64,000 nucleotides of DNA from Immundisolibacter sp049322795 (GTDB lineage: Bacteria > Pseudomonadota > Gammaproteobacteria > Immundisolibacterales > Immundisolibacteraceae). The notes beneath the pieces are model-generated. The model ran no database searches. It worked only from the letters and a program-made list of their open reading frames with translations, and was not told the origin of the DNA. The position numbers were made by a program, and so were the translations under genes. Positions 35,788 to 45,333 of this stretch are shown here, in pieces. The stretch covers positions 248,001 to 312,000 of the forward strand of contig JBMOQH010000008.1 of assembly GCA_049322795.1 (NCBI GenBank). Direction: 5' to 3'. Within the stretch, counting starts at the first letter, position 1. Each line of letters begins with the position of its first letter.

Positions 35788-36755
35788 GGCGCCGGCCCGC
35801 GCGCGGTGGGCAGGTAGTCCGGGCGGGACAGATCGGCGAGTGTGTCGGGCTCAGCCAGAAGGCCCCGGTCGAGCATGAGGCGATGCAGGCGCTGCGTGGC
35901 GTTCGCGAAACGCGAGCCCCGCCCCAGCGCGTACCGGTTGCCATCGACGTCGGGCAGGGTGACGCCGGCCAGTGCGCGGCGCACGTCGTCTGCCGTGACG
36001 CGCTGGTGAGCGGCGATGCGGTAGACGGCGTCGTCCCGGTTTTGATGCAGGTAGGCCAGGGCGCGGAAGTGGGTGTCGATCACCCGCCGCAGGGTCGCCT
36101 CGCGGCCTTTTAGGCGGTCGGTGCGCACGGCCAGCACATCGAAGATCGTGTCCGGCATCTTCCGGCTGTCGAACACGCGCACCGCGCCCTCGGCCCGCAG
36201 TGCAGCGGCGGTGGGTTCATACGTCACCACCGCGTCGACCGTCCCGTCCCGCCAGGCCGCGAGCTGTTCGCGCAGCGGCAGTTCGACACGGATCACTGCG
36301 CCGTCGGCGAGCCCGGCCTGGGCCATCACCTCGCTCAGTACCAGCGCGCCCACGGCGGTTGGCTCGAAACCGATGCGCTTGCCGGCCAGATCCTGCAGGC
36401 GCTCGATGCCGGGCCGCGCCAGCACGACGTCGGCGCCGCTGGAGCTGTCGAACACCAGCACCGCGGTCAGCGGCACTCCCGATGCGCGCACCCGCAGCAT
36501 CTCGTCGAGAGTCAGCGTCGCCGCGTCGACCTCGCCGGCGCGCAGCGCGGCCATCGATTCCGCCGAGCTGTCGCCGTGTCGCAGGGCCGCGCCGGGCGGC
36601 AGCCAGTCGAGCGCCCCCGCCAAGCACAGCAACTCGTAGCCGATCCACGGGTGCGTGGCGATGCGCATCGGCTGCTCGCGCGGCGCACAGGCGGTGAGCA
36701 GGCCCACAAGGCCAGTCACGGCCAGCAGGCGCCCGAGTGGAAAGAGGCGAGACAT
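35784..36755 (-). CDS. substrate-binding lipoprotein (SsuA/TauA/NMT1-like)
   Basis: A 323-residue periplasmic binding protein with a lipobox (GLLTAC, C23). The fold markers are those of nitrate/sulfonate/thiamine-precursor binding proteins: ATHPWIGYELLCLAGALDWL, the DEMLR segment, LAGKRIGFEPTAVG and AVVTYEPTAAAL. No permease or ATPase gene is nearby. Instead it overlaps the start of the c-di-GMP sensor gene (ATGA), so it likely feeds ligand information to that sensor rather than a transporter. Confidence 0.78.
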   Translation of the reverse strand: MSRLFPLGRLLAVTGLVGLLTACAPREQPMRIATHPWIGYELLCLAGALDWLPPGAALRHGDSSAESMAALRAGEVDAATLTLDEMLRVRASGVPLTAVLVFDSSSGADVVLARPGIERLQDLAGKRIGFEPTAVGALVLSEVMAQAGLADGAVIRVELPLREQLAAWRDGTVDAVVTYEPTAAALRAEGAVRVFDSRKMPDTIFDVLAVRTDRLKGREATLRRVIDTHFRALAYLHQNRDDAVYRIAAHQRVTADDVRRALAGVTLPDVDGNRYALGRGSRFANATQRLHRLMLDRGLLAEPDTLADLSRPDYLPTARGPAP

Positions 36756-36965
36756 GAAAAAACCTGACGCGATACTGAAACCTTTATTCGGTCGGCAGGC
36801 GGGGTCCTTGAATGATTCCGTCGGGCTGCAGGCCGGAGAGTCGGGGGCCGCGGTCGGCGCGAAACAGGGCGTCGCCAGTGCAGGCGCGGCGGGCATTGTC
36901 CCGTGGATACCGCAAGCGCCCATGTCGGGTAGTCCCGCCCGTTTCGAGCGCAGCTGGCAGTCCCC

Positions 36966-38105
36966 TCAAGCCTGCCGCTGCACCATCTGCTCCATCAGCT
37001 CCCGGATCTCGTCCGGGATGCGCACCTCGGTCAGGTCGAGCTTGCCGTTGATGAGGTCGGCGTGAAAGCACTTGCTGACCGGCGGCAGGTCGCAGGCGAT
37101 CTGCCGCCATTGCTTGCCCTCGTCCTCGGTCAGCCAGACCTCGCCGCTGGTGTTGCCGATGAACACGCGGCACGCGTCGCCGACCGCCTCGAGCGTCATC
37201 GCCTCCACCGACGGCTTGAACTCCGCCGGCAGGCCGCCGCGCGCGTACTGCCAGCTGTCGCCGCCGTCGTCGGTGCGGGCGATGCTGACCTTGGCGCTGC
37301 CCTTGACCCAGGTGTCCGGCGTGGCGAAGGCGCCGCTGACGAACATCGTTTCCGGCCGGCGCGGGTGATAGACCAGCGGGTCGGCGTAGCCGATCTTCTG
37401 CGTCTGTTCCTTCATTTCGAACCAGGTGCGGCCGCCGTCGTCGCTGCGGTTGAAGAAAAAGCCGTTGGCCAGAAACAGCCGCCCGGGCCGGGTCGGGTGC
37501 AGCAGCACGCGGTGGGCGTCGTTCGGCATGCCCGCGGTGTGCTCGGTCCAGGTCCGGCCGGCGTCGGCGCTGCTGTAAAGACCGCCCTGTTCCACGCACA
37601 CATAGATGTGATCGGCATCCTGCGGGTGGATGGCGATCTGCTTGATGTGGGCAATGAACGGCGGCGCCGGGAACATCCAGCCGTCGCGACCGGTTGCCTG
37701 GTCGAGGCCGCCGACCCGCTGCCAGGACTGGCCGAAGTCGCGGCTCTCGAACAGCGCCGCCGGCTCCGTGCCGGCGTACACACGAACCGAGCCGTCCGGG
37801 CGGCGCGCGCTCCTCAGGCTGAATACGTTGGGATGCTCGACGCCCGGGCCGGCCGGCTGCCAGTGCCGGCCGTCGGGGCTGACAAAGACGCCCGCATCGT
37901 GCGTGCCGGCGTAGTAATTGCCGCTGACCGGCTCGCCGATCAGCGCGCAGACGTGGTGGCCGCCAAGGCCGCGATGGGCCTCGCGCCAGCCGGCGGCGGT
38001 TTCTTCCAGCGTGACCACGCCGTCCTGGGTGCCGACCAGCAGCAGACCGGACCAGGCCGGATGATCGAAGACGGCGTCGCCGCCGGGGGAAAGGCAGGTG
38101 TGCAT
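36966..38105 (-). CDS. BNR/sialidase-type beta-propeller protein
   Basis: A 379-residue protein made of repeated BNR/Asp-box blades (DAGRTWTEH, DDGGRTWFEM, DDGGDSWQYARGG, DEGKQWRQI), like VPS10/sortilin and exo-sialidase propellers. No signal peptide, so probably cytoplasmic. No catalytic set of a true sialidase was identified; such proteins are often annotated only as glycosyl hydrolase-like. The ATG follows CCCGAGGAGAC. Divergent from the secreted phytase-like protein. Confidence 0.7.
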   Translation of the reverse strand: MHTCLSPGGDAVFDHPAWSGLLLVGTQDGVVTLEETAAGWREAHRGLGGHHVCALIGEPVSGNYYAGTHDAGVFVSPDGRHWQPAGPGVEHPNVFSLRSARRPDGSVRVYAGTEPAALFESRDFGQSWQRVGGLDQATGRDGWMFPAPPFIAHIKQIAIHPQDADHIYVCVEQGGLYSSADAGRTWTEHTAGMPNDAHRVLLHPTRPGRLFLANGFFFNRSDDGGRTWFEMKEQTQKIGYADPLVYHPRRPETMFVSGAFATPDTWVKGSAKVSIARTDDGGDSWQYARGGLPAEFKPSVEAMTLEAVGDACRVFIGNTSGEVWLTEDEGKQWRQIACDLPPVSKCFHADLINGKLDLTEVRIPDEIRELMEQMVQRQA

Positions 38106-38322
38106 GGGCTGTCTCCTCGGGGTTGTCGTTCGTGGGCCGGCCGCCCTGTTCGGGCGCGGGTCCGGCTGCCGGATGCCAGCGTAGCGCAGCGCGGTCGGCG
38201 GCAACAGTTGCGGCGCCGCACTGCCGCCGGGCTTGTCACCGAAAAGACACATCGGCTTCCCACCATGCGCCACGGCCCGTGCCATGCCGGCGCGCGCTTC
38301 GACCCGCAGCGGAGGAACGACA

Positions 38323-41103
38323 GTGGTGGTTCGCAAGCGCCTGGTGCTTGGAGTCTGTTTGCCCCTGATGGCCGGTGTGCCGGCCGCGCAGGCGCTGTCC
38401 CTGGAACCGCTGGGTCGCTACGAGACCGGCCTGGCGCAGGTCGGCGAGACCACCTCCGGCGAAACCGCCGCGCTGCGGGGCAACAAGCTGTACGTGACCA
38501 ATGCCGACGACGTGTCGCTCGACATCGTCGATGTGTCGAACCCGGCCCGTCCCGTGCGGCTGCGCCGCGTGTCGCTGGCCGAGTACGGCGCCGGCGTCAC
38601 CAGTGTGGCGGTGTCGTCCAAGAATCTGATTGCCGTTGCGGTGGCGGCCGCTCCCAAGACCGCGCCCGGCACGGTGGTGTTCCTGACGCCGGCCGGCAAG
38701 GTCATTCGCACCGCCACCGTCGGCGCCCTGCCGGACATGCTCACCTTCACCCCGGACGGGCGCCAGCTGCTGGTGGCCAACGAGGGCGAGCCGGACTGCT
38801 ACGGTGCCGGCTGCACCGACCCGCTGGGCACGGTGAGCATTGTCACGGTGGTGCCTATGACGCCGCAGCTCCCGGTGCAGACGGTCGGCTTCGACGGCGT
38901 CGACATTCCGTCGGGAGTGCGCATCTTCGGCCCCGGCGCCACGCCGGCGCAGGACCTCGAGCCCGAGTACATCAGCGTGGCTCCCGACGGCCGGACCGCC
39001 TACGTCACGCTGCAAGAGAACAACGCCATCGCCGAGATCGACCTCGCCACGGCGAGCGTCACCCGTATCCGTGCCCTGGGTTACAAGGACTTCAACACGG
39101 CGCCGACCACCACCACCCACGAGGTGACCGGCCTGCCGGGCATCGGTGCCACCGCCGCCGGGCAGGCGCTGTCGCTCGGCGGATTCTCGGGCCTGTTCTA
39201 CGAGGGCACGACGGACGACGGCAAGCTGAAGTTCGTCACCCACACCGACCGCGGCCCGAACGGCGAGCCGACCGGCGCGCTGCGGCCGTTCCTGCTGCCC
39301 GACTTCACGCCGCAGATCGTGCGCCTGGAGCTCGACCGCGCCAGCGGTCAGGTGGCGATCACCGGCCAGATTCCATTGCGCCGCGCAGACGGCAGCCCGC
39401 TGACCGGCCTGCCGAACACCGCCATCGCCGGCGGTGGCGCCAACACGCCCTACAACGACGAGGTGCCGGTCGATCTGCACGGCAATGTGTTGCCCACTGA
39501 CCCGTTGGGGGCGGACCTCGAAGGCGTGGTGGTGGACGCCGACGGCCACTTCTGGATGGCCGACGAGTACCGCCCGGCCATCTACCACTTCGACCCCGCC
39601 GGACGGCTGGTCGAGCGCCTGGTGCCGATCGGCACGGCCGCAGCCGCCGGCGCCCCGGCTGGCGCTTTCGGCACCGAGGTGCTGCCTCCCGTGCTGGCCC
39701 AGCGCCGCCAGAACCGCGGTTTCGAGGCCATCGCGCTGCAGGACGGCAAGCTCTACGCCTTCGTGCAGAGCCCGCTGCGCAACCCGGCCACGCTCGCCAA
39801 CTCGGCGCTCAACGCGCTGCGCAACATCCGCGTGGTGGAGTTCGACCCGGCGACGCAGGCGACGCGCCAGTTCCTGTATGTGATGGACAACCCCGTACCG
39901 GCGAATGCCGACGACAGCCGTGCGGACAAGATCGGCGACGCGGTGGCGATCCCAGGCGGCGGCTTCCTGGTGGTTGAGCGCGACGACGACGCCCTGCCGG
40001 GCGACCTGCCGGCGGCCGTCACCAAGCGCGTCTACGCCTTCAGCCTGACCGGTGCGACCGACATCACCGCCAGGGACACGCTTTACAACGGCAAGTCGCT
40101 CGACCAGATGACGAGCAGCGAACTCGCCGCGCAGGGCGTCACGCCGCTGGCCAAGGTGCTGCACGTGGACCTCGCCGCCGCCGGCTACGACCGCGTGCAG
40201 AAGGTGGAAGGACTGGCCTGGATCGACGCCGCGACGCTCGCCGTCATCAATGACAACGATTTCGGCGTCGCCGGCATCAGCATCGACAACGCGACCGGTA
40301 CCTTCAGCCTGTTGCCGGGCTACGTGCCCGAGCCGACGCTGCTCGGCCTCGTCCGCACGCCGGGCCTCGACGCCAGCGACCGCGACAACCTGATCAACGT
40401 TCGCAACTGGCCCGTGTTCGGCATGTACCAGCCGGATGCGATCGCCAGCTTCGCGGCGCCCGGCGGCACGTATCTGGTCACGGCCAACGAGGGCGACGCC
40501 CGCGACTACACGGGCTTTGCCGAGGAAGTGCGCGCCCGCAGCGTGCGTGGCAGCTACCCGGCGGCCATCCAGCCGGTGCTGAACGACAACCAGCAGCTCG
40601 GCCGGCTGACCGTCACCAGCGCGCCGCCGGGCGGCGACTACTCGCGGCCGTACGTGTTCGGCGCGCGCTCGTTCTCCATCTGGAACGCCGACAGCGGCGC
40701 GCTGGTGTGGGATTCCGGCGCCGACCTCGAGGTGCGCACGGCCGCCGCCTTGCCGCGCAACTTCAACGGCAACAACACCGCCAACAGCTTCGATGACCGC
40801 TCCGACAACAAGGGTCCGGAGCCGGAGGGCGTGGCCGTCGGCACCGTGGCCGGTCGCACGTATGCCTTCGTGGGCCTCGAGCGCATCGGCGGCGTGATGG
40901 TGTACGACATCACCGACCCGACGGCCCCGCAGTTCGTGGACTACCGGAACACCCGCAGCTTCGACGGCGACGCCGTCGGCCCGGACAGTGGACCCGAGGT
41001 GCTGCGCTTTGTCGACGCCAAGGACAGCCCGACCGGCCAGCCCCTGCTGGTGGTCGCCAACGAGGTGACCGGTACGGTCAAGCTGTGGAGCCTGGCACCC
41101 TGA
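38323..41103 (+). CDS. secreted esterase-like-phytase / choice-of-anchor I propeller protein
   Basis: A 926-residue exported protein with a signal peptide (LVLGVCLPLMAGVPAAQA). The N-terminal part is a choice-of-anchor-I propeller (LYVTNADDVSLDIVDVSNP; LLVANEGEPDCYG). The middle (about residues 260-620) is an esterase-like-activity-of-phytase domain (DLEGVVVDADGHFWMADEYRPAIY; GFEAIALQDGKLYAF). The C-terminal part returns to the first propeller type (YLVTANEGDARDY; LLVVANEVTGTVKLWSL), so one domain is inserted in another. GTG start after GGAGGAACGACA. Likely a periplasmic or extracellular phosphoesterase; the substrate is unknown. Confidence 0.75.
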   Translation: MVVRKRLVLGVCLPLMAGVPAAQALSLEPLGRYETGLAQVGETTSGETAALRGNKLYVTNADDVSLDIVDVSNPARPVRLRRVSLAEYGAGVTSVAVSSKNLIAVAVAAAPKTAPGTVVFLTPAGKVIRTATVGALPDMLTFTPDGRQLLVANEGEPDCYGAGCTDPLGTVSIVTVVPMTPQLPVQTVGFDGVDIPSGVRIFGPGATPAQDLEPEYISVAPDGRTAYVTLQENNAIAEIDLATASVTRIRALGYKDFNTAPTTTTHEVTGLPGIGATAAGQALSLGGFSGLFYEGTTDDGKLKFVTHTDRGPNGEPTGALRPFLLPDFTPQIVRLELDRASGQVAITGQIPLRRADGSPLTGLPNTAIAGGGANTPYNDEVPVDLHGNVLPTDPLGADLEGVVVDADGHFWMADEYRPAIYHFDPAGRLVERLVPIGTAAAAGAPAGAFGTEVLPPVLAQRRQNRGFEAIALQDGKLYAFVQSPLRNPATLANSALNALRNIRVVEFDPATQATRQFLYVMDNPVPANADDSRADKIGDAVAIPGGGFLVVERDDDALPGDLPAAVTKRVYAFSLTGATDITARDTLYNGKSLDQMTSSELAAQGVTPLAKVLHVDLAAAGYDRVQKVEGLAWIDAATLAVINDNDFGVAGISIDNATGTFSLLPGYVPEPTLLGLVRTPGLDASDRDNLINVRNWPVFGMYQPDAIASFAAPGGTYLVTANEGDARDYTGFAEEVRARSVRGSYPAAIQPVLNDNQQLGRLTVTSAPPGGDYSRPYVFGARSFSIWNADSGALVWDSGADLEVRTAAALPRNFNGNNTANSFDDRSDNKGPEPEGVAVGTVAGRTYAFVGLERIGGVMVYDITDPTAPQFVDYRNTRSFDGDAVGPDSGPEVLRFVDAKDSPTGQPLLVVANEVTGTVKLWSLAP

Positions 41104-41119
41104 GCCTTTACCTGTATCT

Positions 41120-41184
41120 GTGGGAGCGGCGCCCCCGCCGCGAACAAGCATTCGACACATTCGCGGCGAGGGCGCCGCTCCCAC
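41120..41184. repeat. inverted pair of REP sequences between convergent genes
   Basis: The arms 41121-41144 (TGGGAGCGGCG...CGCGAA) and 41160-41183 are inverted copies with one mismatch over 24 bases and a 15-base spacer, forming a very stable cruciform/hairpin. It lies between the stops of the phytase-like gene and lhr and would act as a bidirectional transcription or exonuclease barrier. A single related arm is at 30497-30517. No REP-associated tyrosine transposase is in the window. Confidence 0.8.
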
Positions 41185-41200
41185 GATGAGTCATCCAGCC

Positions 41201-44200
41201 TCAGGCCGGTTGGGTCTCCGCGGATAACGCCGCGCTGCCGGACGTGGCGTGCACCTTGCGCAGCAGGGCCACCGCGTCCGGCAGCGCGAACTGCTCGCCG
41301 GCGAAGCGTTCGACGAAACGCCCGCCGCGCAGCTCGCCGCGCGCCTCCAGACGCCGGTAGACGTACAGCAGCTCGCGCCACGGCGGGGCGCAGTTCTCCT
41401 CGTCCAGAAGCGCGCGAAACACCATGCCGTGGCGCTCCAGCAGGGTCTGCGCGGCGTGCGCCACGGCGGCGTCGCGTGCTGTCGCGTCGCCCGGGGGCAG
41501 CGCCGGCAGCAGCGACCAGCGCCCGGCGGCGCCCACGCCCGACACGCGCGGCCGCGGGCTGCGGTGCCGGCGCGGGGCGAAGCTCGGCCGCTGACTGGCC
41601 GGCGCGATCAGCGTGCGCAGGCCGGAAAAACTGTCCGATGTCACGAGGCCCATCGCCACCAGCTCCGCCAGCGCCGTTTCCACCTGCGTGCGCAGCAGGC
41701 CAGTGGTGGCGACGAGATCGGCGAAAAACGACGCGCCCTGCGCCGCCAGCGCGTCCCGTACCCGCATGGCGAGGCCGCTTGGTTCGATGTCCTGCGACGT
41801 CGCCGGCGCCAGGCGCCGCCACAGCGTCAGGTGCTCGCGTGGTACCAGCGCAATCGGCGTGCTGCGCACGGGCGTGGTGACGCGTCGGCGCTCGGCGCTG
41901 ACGCGCGGCGGCAGCAGGCGCAGCCAGGCGACGCGCCCCTCGGCGCACAGCTGGTCGAGCCAGAACGGCTGGTAGCCGTGCAGGCGCGCCGGCAGCACCG
42001 TGCGCTCCCACTCGGCGGCCGGTTGCGACAGGCCGGCCAGTTGTTCGATGAGCGCGTACAGCGCTTCCGGCCCTTCGCCGGGGTCGTCGAGCCCCTGCCA
42101 GGTGCGCTGAAAGCGCCGGAAGTCTGCCTCGCTGACCGGTGCGATTTCGCGCCGCCGCCGGTCGAGGCTGTAGCGGTGGATGCGCGCCAGAAGACCCCGC
42201 TCGCACCATTCCTCGTGCGCCGAGTCCGGCGTGTAGCGCCCGCGGAGCGCAAAGCCTTCGCCTTCCAGCGCCCGCAGTGCGGTGTCGATGACCGCAGGTC
42301 CGAGCCCCAGCGGCGCGCCCAGGCGCGCGGCGGTGATTGGCCCCAGCCCTTCGAGCCGCCCGCGCAGCAGCTCGCGCAGCGCCGTCTCGGCATCGTCCGG
42401 TGCCTCGCCCACGGCGGCGATGGGCGGCTCGGTCCGCGCACCTGGCAGCACGGTTCTCGCCTCGGCCAGACGCTCGGCCGCCACCCACAGGCGGCCGTCC
42501 AGGCAGCAGGCACGCTGGTCAGCCGCCAGCGCATCCAGCAGGGTGGGCCAGCGCGGCTCGGGGGCCGCCTCGTCGACAGTGAGGAAACCCAGCAGCAGCA
42601 GGGCGTCGTGCAGCTCGTCGACATCGCGCGCCTGCGGCCAGGCCTCGGCGCGCACGCGGTCGATGGCGTCCTGCTGCAGCACGCCAAGCGCGGCGCTGGC
42701 GGACAGATCGGCCGGTGCCGGGCGCACCGCCAGCGTGCGTCGTTCCTCGGCCGGCACGTCGTCGAGAAACGCGTACGGCCGGGCGTTCAGGATTTCTTCG
42801 GCGAGCGGGGAGGGGGCGGTCAGATCGCGCGTCAGGATTTGAATCCGGCCGCTTTCGATGCCCTCCAGCACGGCCAGAAACCCGTCCACGTCCATGGATT
42901 CGGTCAGGCAGTCGGCGATCGCCTGCCTGACGAGGGGGTGATCCGGCACCTCGCGCTCGGCGGTGAGGTTCTCGGCACAGGCGATCTGGTCCGGGAACAC
43001 GGCGGCGACCAGATCCTGCGCGTCGTTGCGTTGCCACTGCGGCGGCGCGCGCCGGCCGGCCCGCTGGCGCAGGATGGCGAGCGCCGTGGTGGCCACCCAG
43101 CGCCAGCGCGCCTCGAACAGCGGCGCCGCAATCACGGCCTGAATCAGCACCTCGCGCGCCGTGGCGGACTTCAGGTACCCGGCCGGTTCGTGCAGCGGAA
43201 AGCTGTGCACGGAGCCGAGCGAAATGACGATGCTGTCCTCGAGCGCCGCCGCCTGCAGCTCGAAGTTGAAGCGCCGGCAAAAGCGCTTTCGCAGCGCGAG
43301 ACCCCAGGCCTTGTTGATGCGCGAGCCGAACGGCGCGTGGATGACCAGGTGCTGGTCGCCGGTGTCGTCGAAAAAGCGCTCGAAGATCACCGTGTCTTCG
43401 GTCGGCAGCGCGCCGAGTGCCGCGTGCGCGGCGGCCAGGTACTCGACCAGCTGCCGCGCGGCCGGTTCGGGCAGCGGCAGGCGATCGAGCAAACGCCCCT
43501 CGGCATGCGGGGCGCCGCCCTCGGCCAACCAGCCCGCGATGTCCGCCCGCAGGCGCGACACGGCCGCCGACAGCTCCGCCGTGCGGCCGGGCGCCTCGCC
43601 GAACCAGAACGGGATGGTCGGCGGCTGGCCGTGGGCGTCCTGCACGAACATGCGCCCGGTCTCGACCTTCAGGATGCGGTAGGAGGTGTTGCCGAGCTGG
43701 AAGATGTCGCCCGGCAGGCTCTCGAAGGCGAAATCCTCGTTCACGCTGCCGATGCGAAGGTTCTCCGGCGTCAGCAGCACGTCGCAGTCGAACTGGTCCG
43801 GGATCACGCCGCCCGAGGTGACGGCCGCCAGCGCCGCCCCGCGCCGCGCCCGCAGCCGGCCGTGCACGCCGTCGCGGTGCAGCCAGGCGCCGCGCCGGCC
43901 GCGGCGGGTGGTGTAGCCCTCGGCCAGCATGCGCAGCACGGCGTCGAAATCCGCGCGCGCAAGGCCGCGATAGGGGCGGGCGCGGGTCAGGCATTCGAAC
44001 AGCGCCGCCTCGTCCCACTCGCGCGCCGCGACCTCGGCCACGATCTGCTGCGCCAGCACGTCGAGCGGCGCACGGGGCATGACGATAGCGTCGAGCTCGT
44101 CGCGCCGCACCGCGTCCAGCAGCGCCGTGCACTCGACCAGATCGTCGCGCGACAGCGGAAACAGCCGCCCGTGCGGCAGCGCGCCCACGGCGTGCCCGGA

Positions 44201-45274
44201 GCGCCCGACGCGCTGCAGAAAGGTGGCGATGGCCTTCGGCGAGCCGAGCTGGCACACGAGGTCCACGTCGCCGATGTCGATGCCGAGCTCGAGCGAGGCC
44301 GTGCACACCAGCGCCGTGAGCTGCCCGGCCTTCAGGCGCTGCTCGGCATCGAGCCGATGGCGCCGGGCGAGGCTGCCGTGGTGCGAGGTGACCTTTTCCT
44401 CGCCGAGGCGTTCGGCGAGATGCCGGGCCACGCGCTCGGCCATGCGGCGGGTGTTCACGAACACCAGCGTGGTGCGGTGCTGGCGGACGAGCTCCGCCAG
44501 GCGGTCGTACAGCTCGGTCCATACCTCGTTCGCCATCACGGCACCGAGCGGCGCCTGCGGCACCTCGATGGCGAGCTGCCGCTCGCGCACGTGGCCGGTG
44601 TCGATCACCGCGCAGGGTTCGCCGGCGGTGAGGTACTCGGCCATGCGGGCTATGGGTTTTTGCGTGGCCGAGAGACCAATCCGCTGCGGCGGCCGGCCGG
44701 TGAGCGCCGCAAGGCGCTCGAGCGACAGCATCAGGTGCGCGCCGCGCTTGCTGCCGGCGAGCGCGTGGATCTCGTCCACGATCACCGTGCGCACGTCGCC
44801 CAGCATGGCGCGGCCGGACGGCGAGCTCAGCAGGATGTACAGCGACTCCGGCGTCGTCACCAGGATGTGCGGCGGTGTGCGGCGCTGGCGCTCGCGCTCG
44901 GCCTGCGGCGTGTCGCCGGTGCGCAGCGCCGCGCGGATGGGCACCGGCGGCAGGTCGCGGGCGAGCAGTTCCTCGCCAATGCCGGCCAGCGGTGCCTCGA
45001 GGTTGCGCTCGATGTCCGCCGACAGGGCCTTCAGCGGCGACACGTACAGCACCTGCACGGCGTCCGGCAGCGGCGCTTGAAGACCCTCGCGCAGCAGCCC
45101 ATCGATGGCGGTGAGAAACGCCGCCAGCGTCTTGCCGCTGCCGGTGGGCGCCGCCAGCAGCGTGGGCCGACCGGCCCGAATGGCCGGCCAGGCGGCCTCT
45201 TGCGCCGGGGTCGGCGCCTGGAAGTGGCGGCCAAACCAGGCGGCGACGGCGGGGTGGAAATCGGCAAGCGGCAT
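41201..45274 (-). CDS. lhr: Lhr-type ATP-dependent DNA/RNA helicase
   Basis: A 1357-residue superfamily 2 helicase: Walker A APTGSGKT near residue 43, DEIH box (VDEIHAL), LSATQKP motif III, QRVGRSGH motif VI, then the winged-helix and beta-sheet Lhr core and the long C-terminal extension found in the bacterial Lhr family (E. coli Lhr is about 1540 residues). It unwinds nucleic acid 3' to 5' and is tied to DNA repair. The ATG at 45274 (MPLADFHP) is preferred; a GTG 30 bases upstream is equally possible, and neither has a clear ribosome-binding site. Confidence 0.9.
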   Translation of the reverse strand: MPLADFHPAVAAWFGRHFQAPTPAQEAAWPAIRAGRPTLLAAPTGSGKTLAAFLTAIDGLLREGLQAPLPDAVQVLYVSPLKALSADIERNLEAPLAGIGEELLARDLPPVPIRAALRTGDTPQAERERQRRTPPHILVTTPESLYILLSSPSGRAMLGDVRTVIVDEIHALAGSKRGAHLMLSLERLAALTGRPPQRIGLSATQKPIARMAEYLTAGEPCAVIDTGHVRERQLAIEVPQAPLGAVMANEVWTELYDRLAELVRQHRTTLVFVNTRRMAERVARHLAERLGEEKVTSHHGSLARRHRLDAEQRLKAGQLTALVCTASLELGIDIGDVDLVCQLGSPKAIATFLQRVGRSGHAVGALPHGRLFPLSRDDLVECTALLDAVRRDELDAIVMPRAPLDVLAQQIVAEVAAREWDEAALFECLTRARPYRGLARADFDAVLRMLAEGYTTRRGRRGAWLHRDGVHGRLRARRGAALAAVTSGGVIPDQFDCDVLLTPENLRIGSVNEDFAFESLPGDIFQLGNTSYRILKVETGRMFVQDAHGQPPTIPFWFGEAPGRTAELSAAVSRLRADIAGWLAEGGAPHAEGRLLDRLPLPEPAARQLVEYLAAAHAALGALPTEDTVIFERFFDDTGDQHLVIHAPFGSRINKAWGLALRKRFCRRFNFELQAAALEDSIVISLGSVHSFPLHEPAGYLKSATAREVLIQAVIAAPLFEARWRWVATTALAILRQRAGRRAPPQWQRNDAQDLVAAVFPDQIACAENLTAEREVPDHPLVRQAIADCLTESMDVDGFLAVLEGIESGRIQILTRDLTAPSPLAEEILNARPYAFLDDVPAEERRTLAVRPAPADLSASAALGVLQQDAIDRVRAEAWPQARDVDELHDALLLLGFLTVDEAAPEPRWPTLLDALAADQRACCLDGRLWVAAERLAEARTVLPGARTEPPIAAVGEAPDDAETALRELLRGRLEGLGPITAARLGAPLGLGPAVIDTALRALEGEGFALRGRYTPDSAHEEWCERGLLARIHRYSLDRRRREIAPVSEADFRRFQRTWQGLDDPGEGPEALYALIEQLAGLSQPAAEWERTVLPARLHGYQPFWLDQLCAEGRVAWLRLLPPRVSAERRRVTTPVRSTPIALVPREHLTLWRRLAPATSQDIEPSGLAMRVRDALAAQGASFFADLVATTGLLRTQVETALAELVAMGLVTSDSFSGLRTLIAPASQRPSFAPRRHRSPRPRVSGVGAAGRWSLLPALPPGDATARDAAVAHAAQTLLERHGMVFRALLDEENCAPPWRELLYVYRRLEARGELRGGRFVERFAGEQFALPDAVALLRKVHATSGSAALSAETQPA

Positions 45275-45333
45275 GGTGCGGTCGGGTTCAGCAGGCGCTG
45301 ACACACACTATGCCGGACCGGCGGCGCGGCGGG

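Noticed and set aside
38236..41184. 982-codon open frame on the minus strand, antisense to the phytase-like gene
   Set aside because: Same explanation: composition of a shadow frame, and it runs through the REP pair.
41249..45301. 1350-codon open frame on the plus strand, antisense to lhr
   Set aside because: It mirrors lhr almost end to end, has no recognisable domain, and its composition (Arg, His, Gly, Gln rich) is that of an antisense frame in GC-rich DNA.
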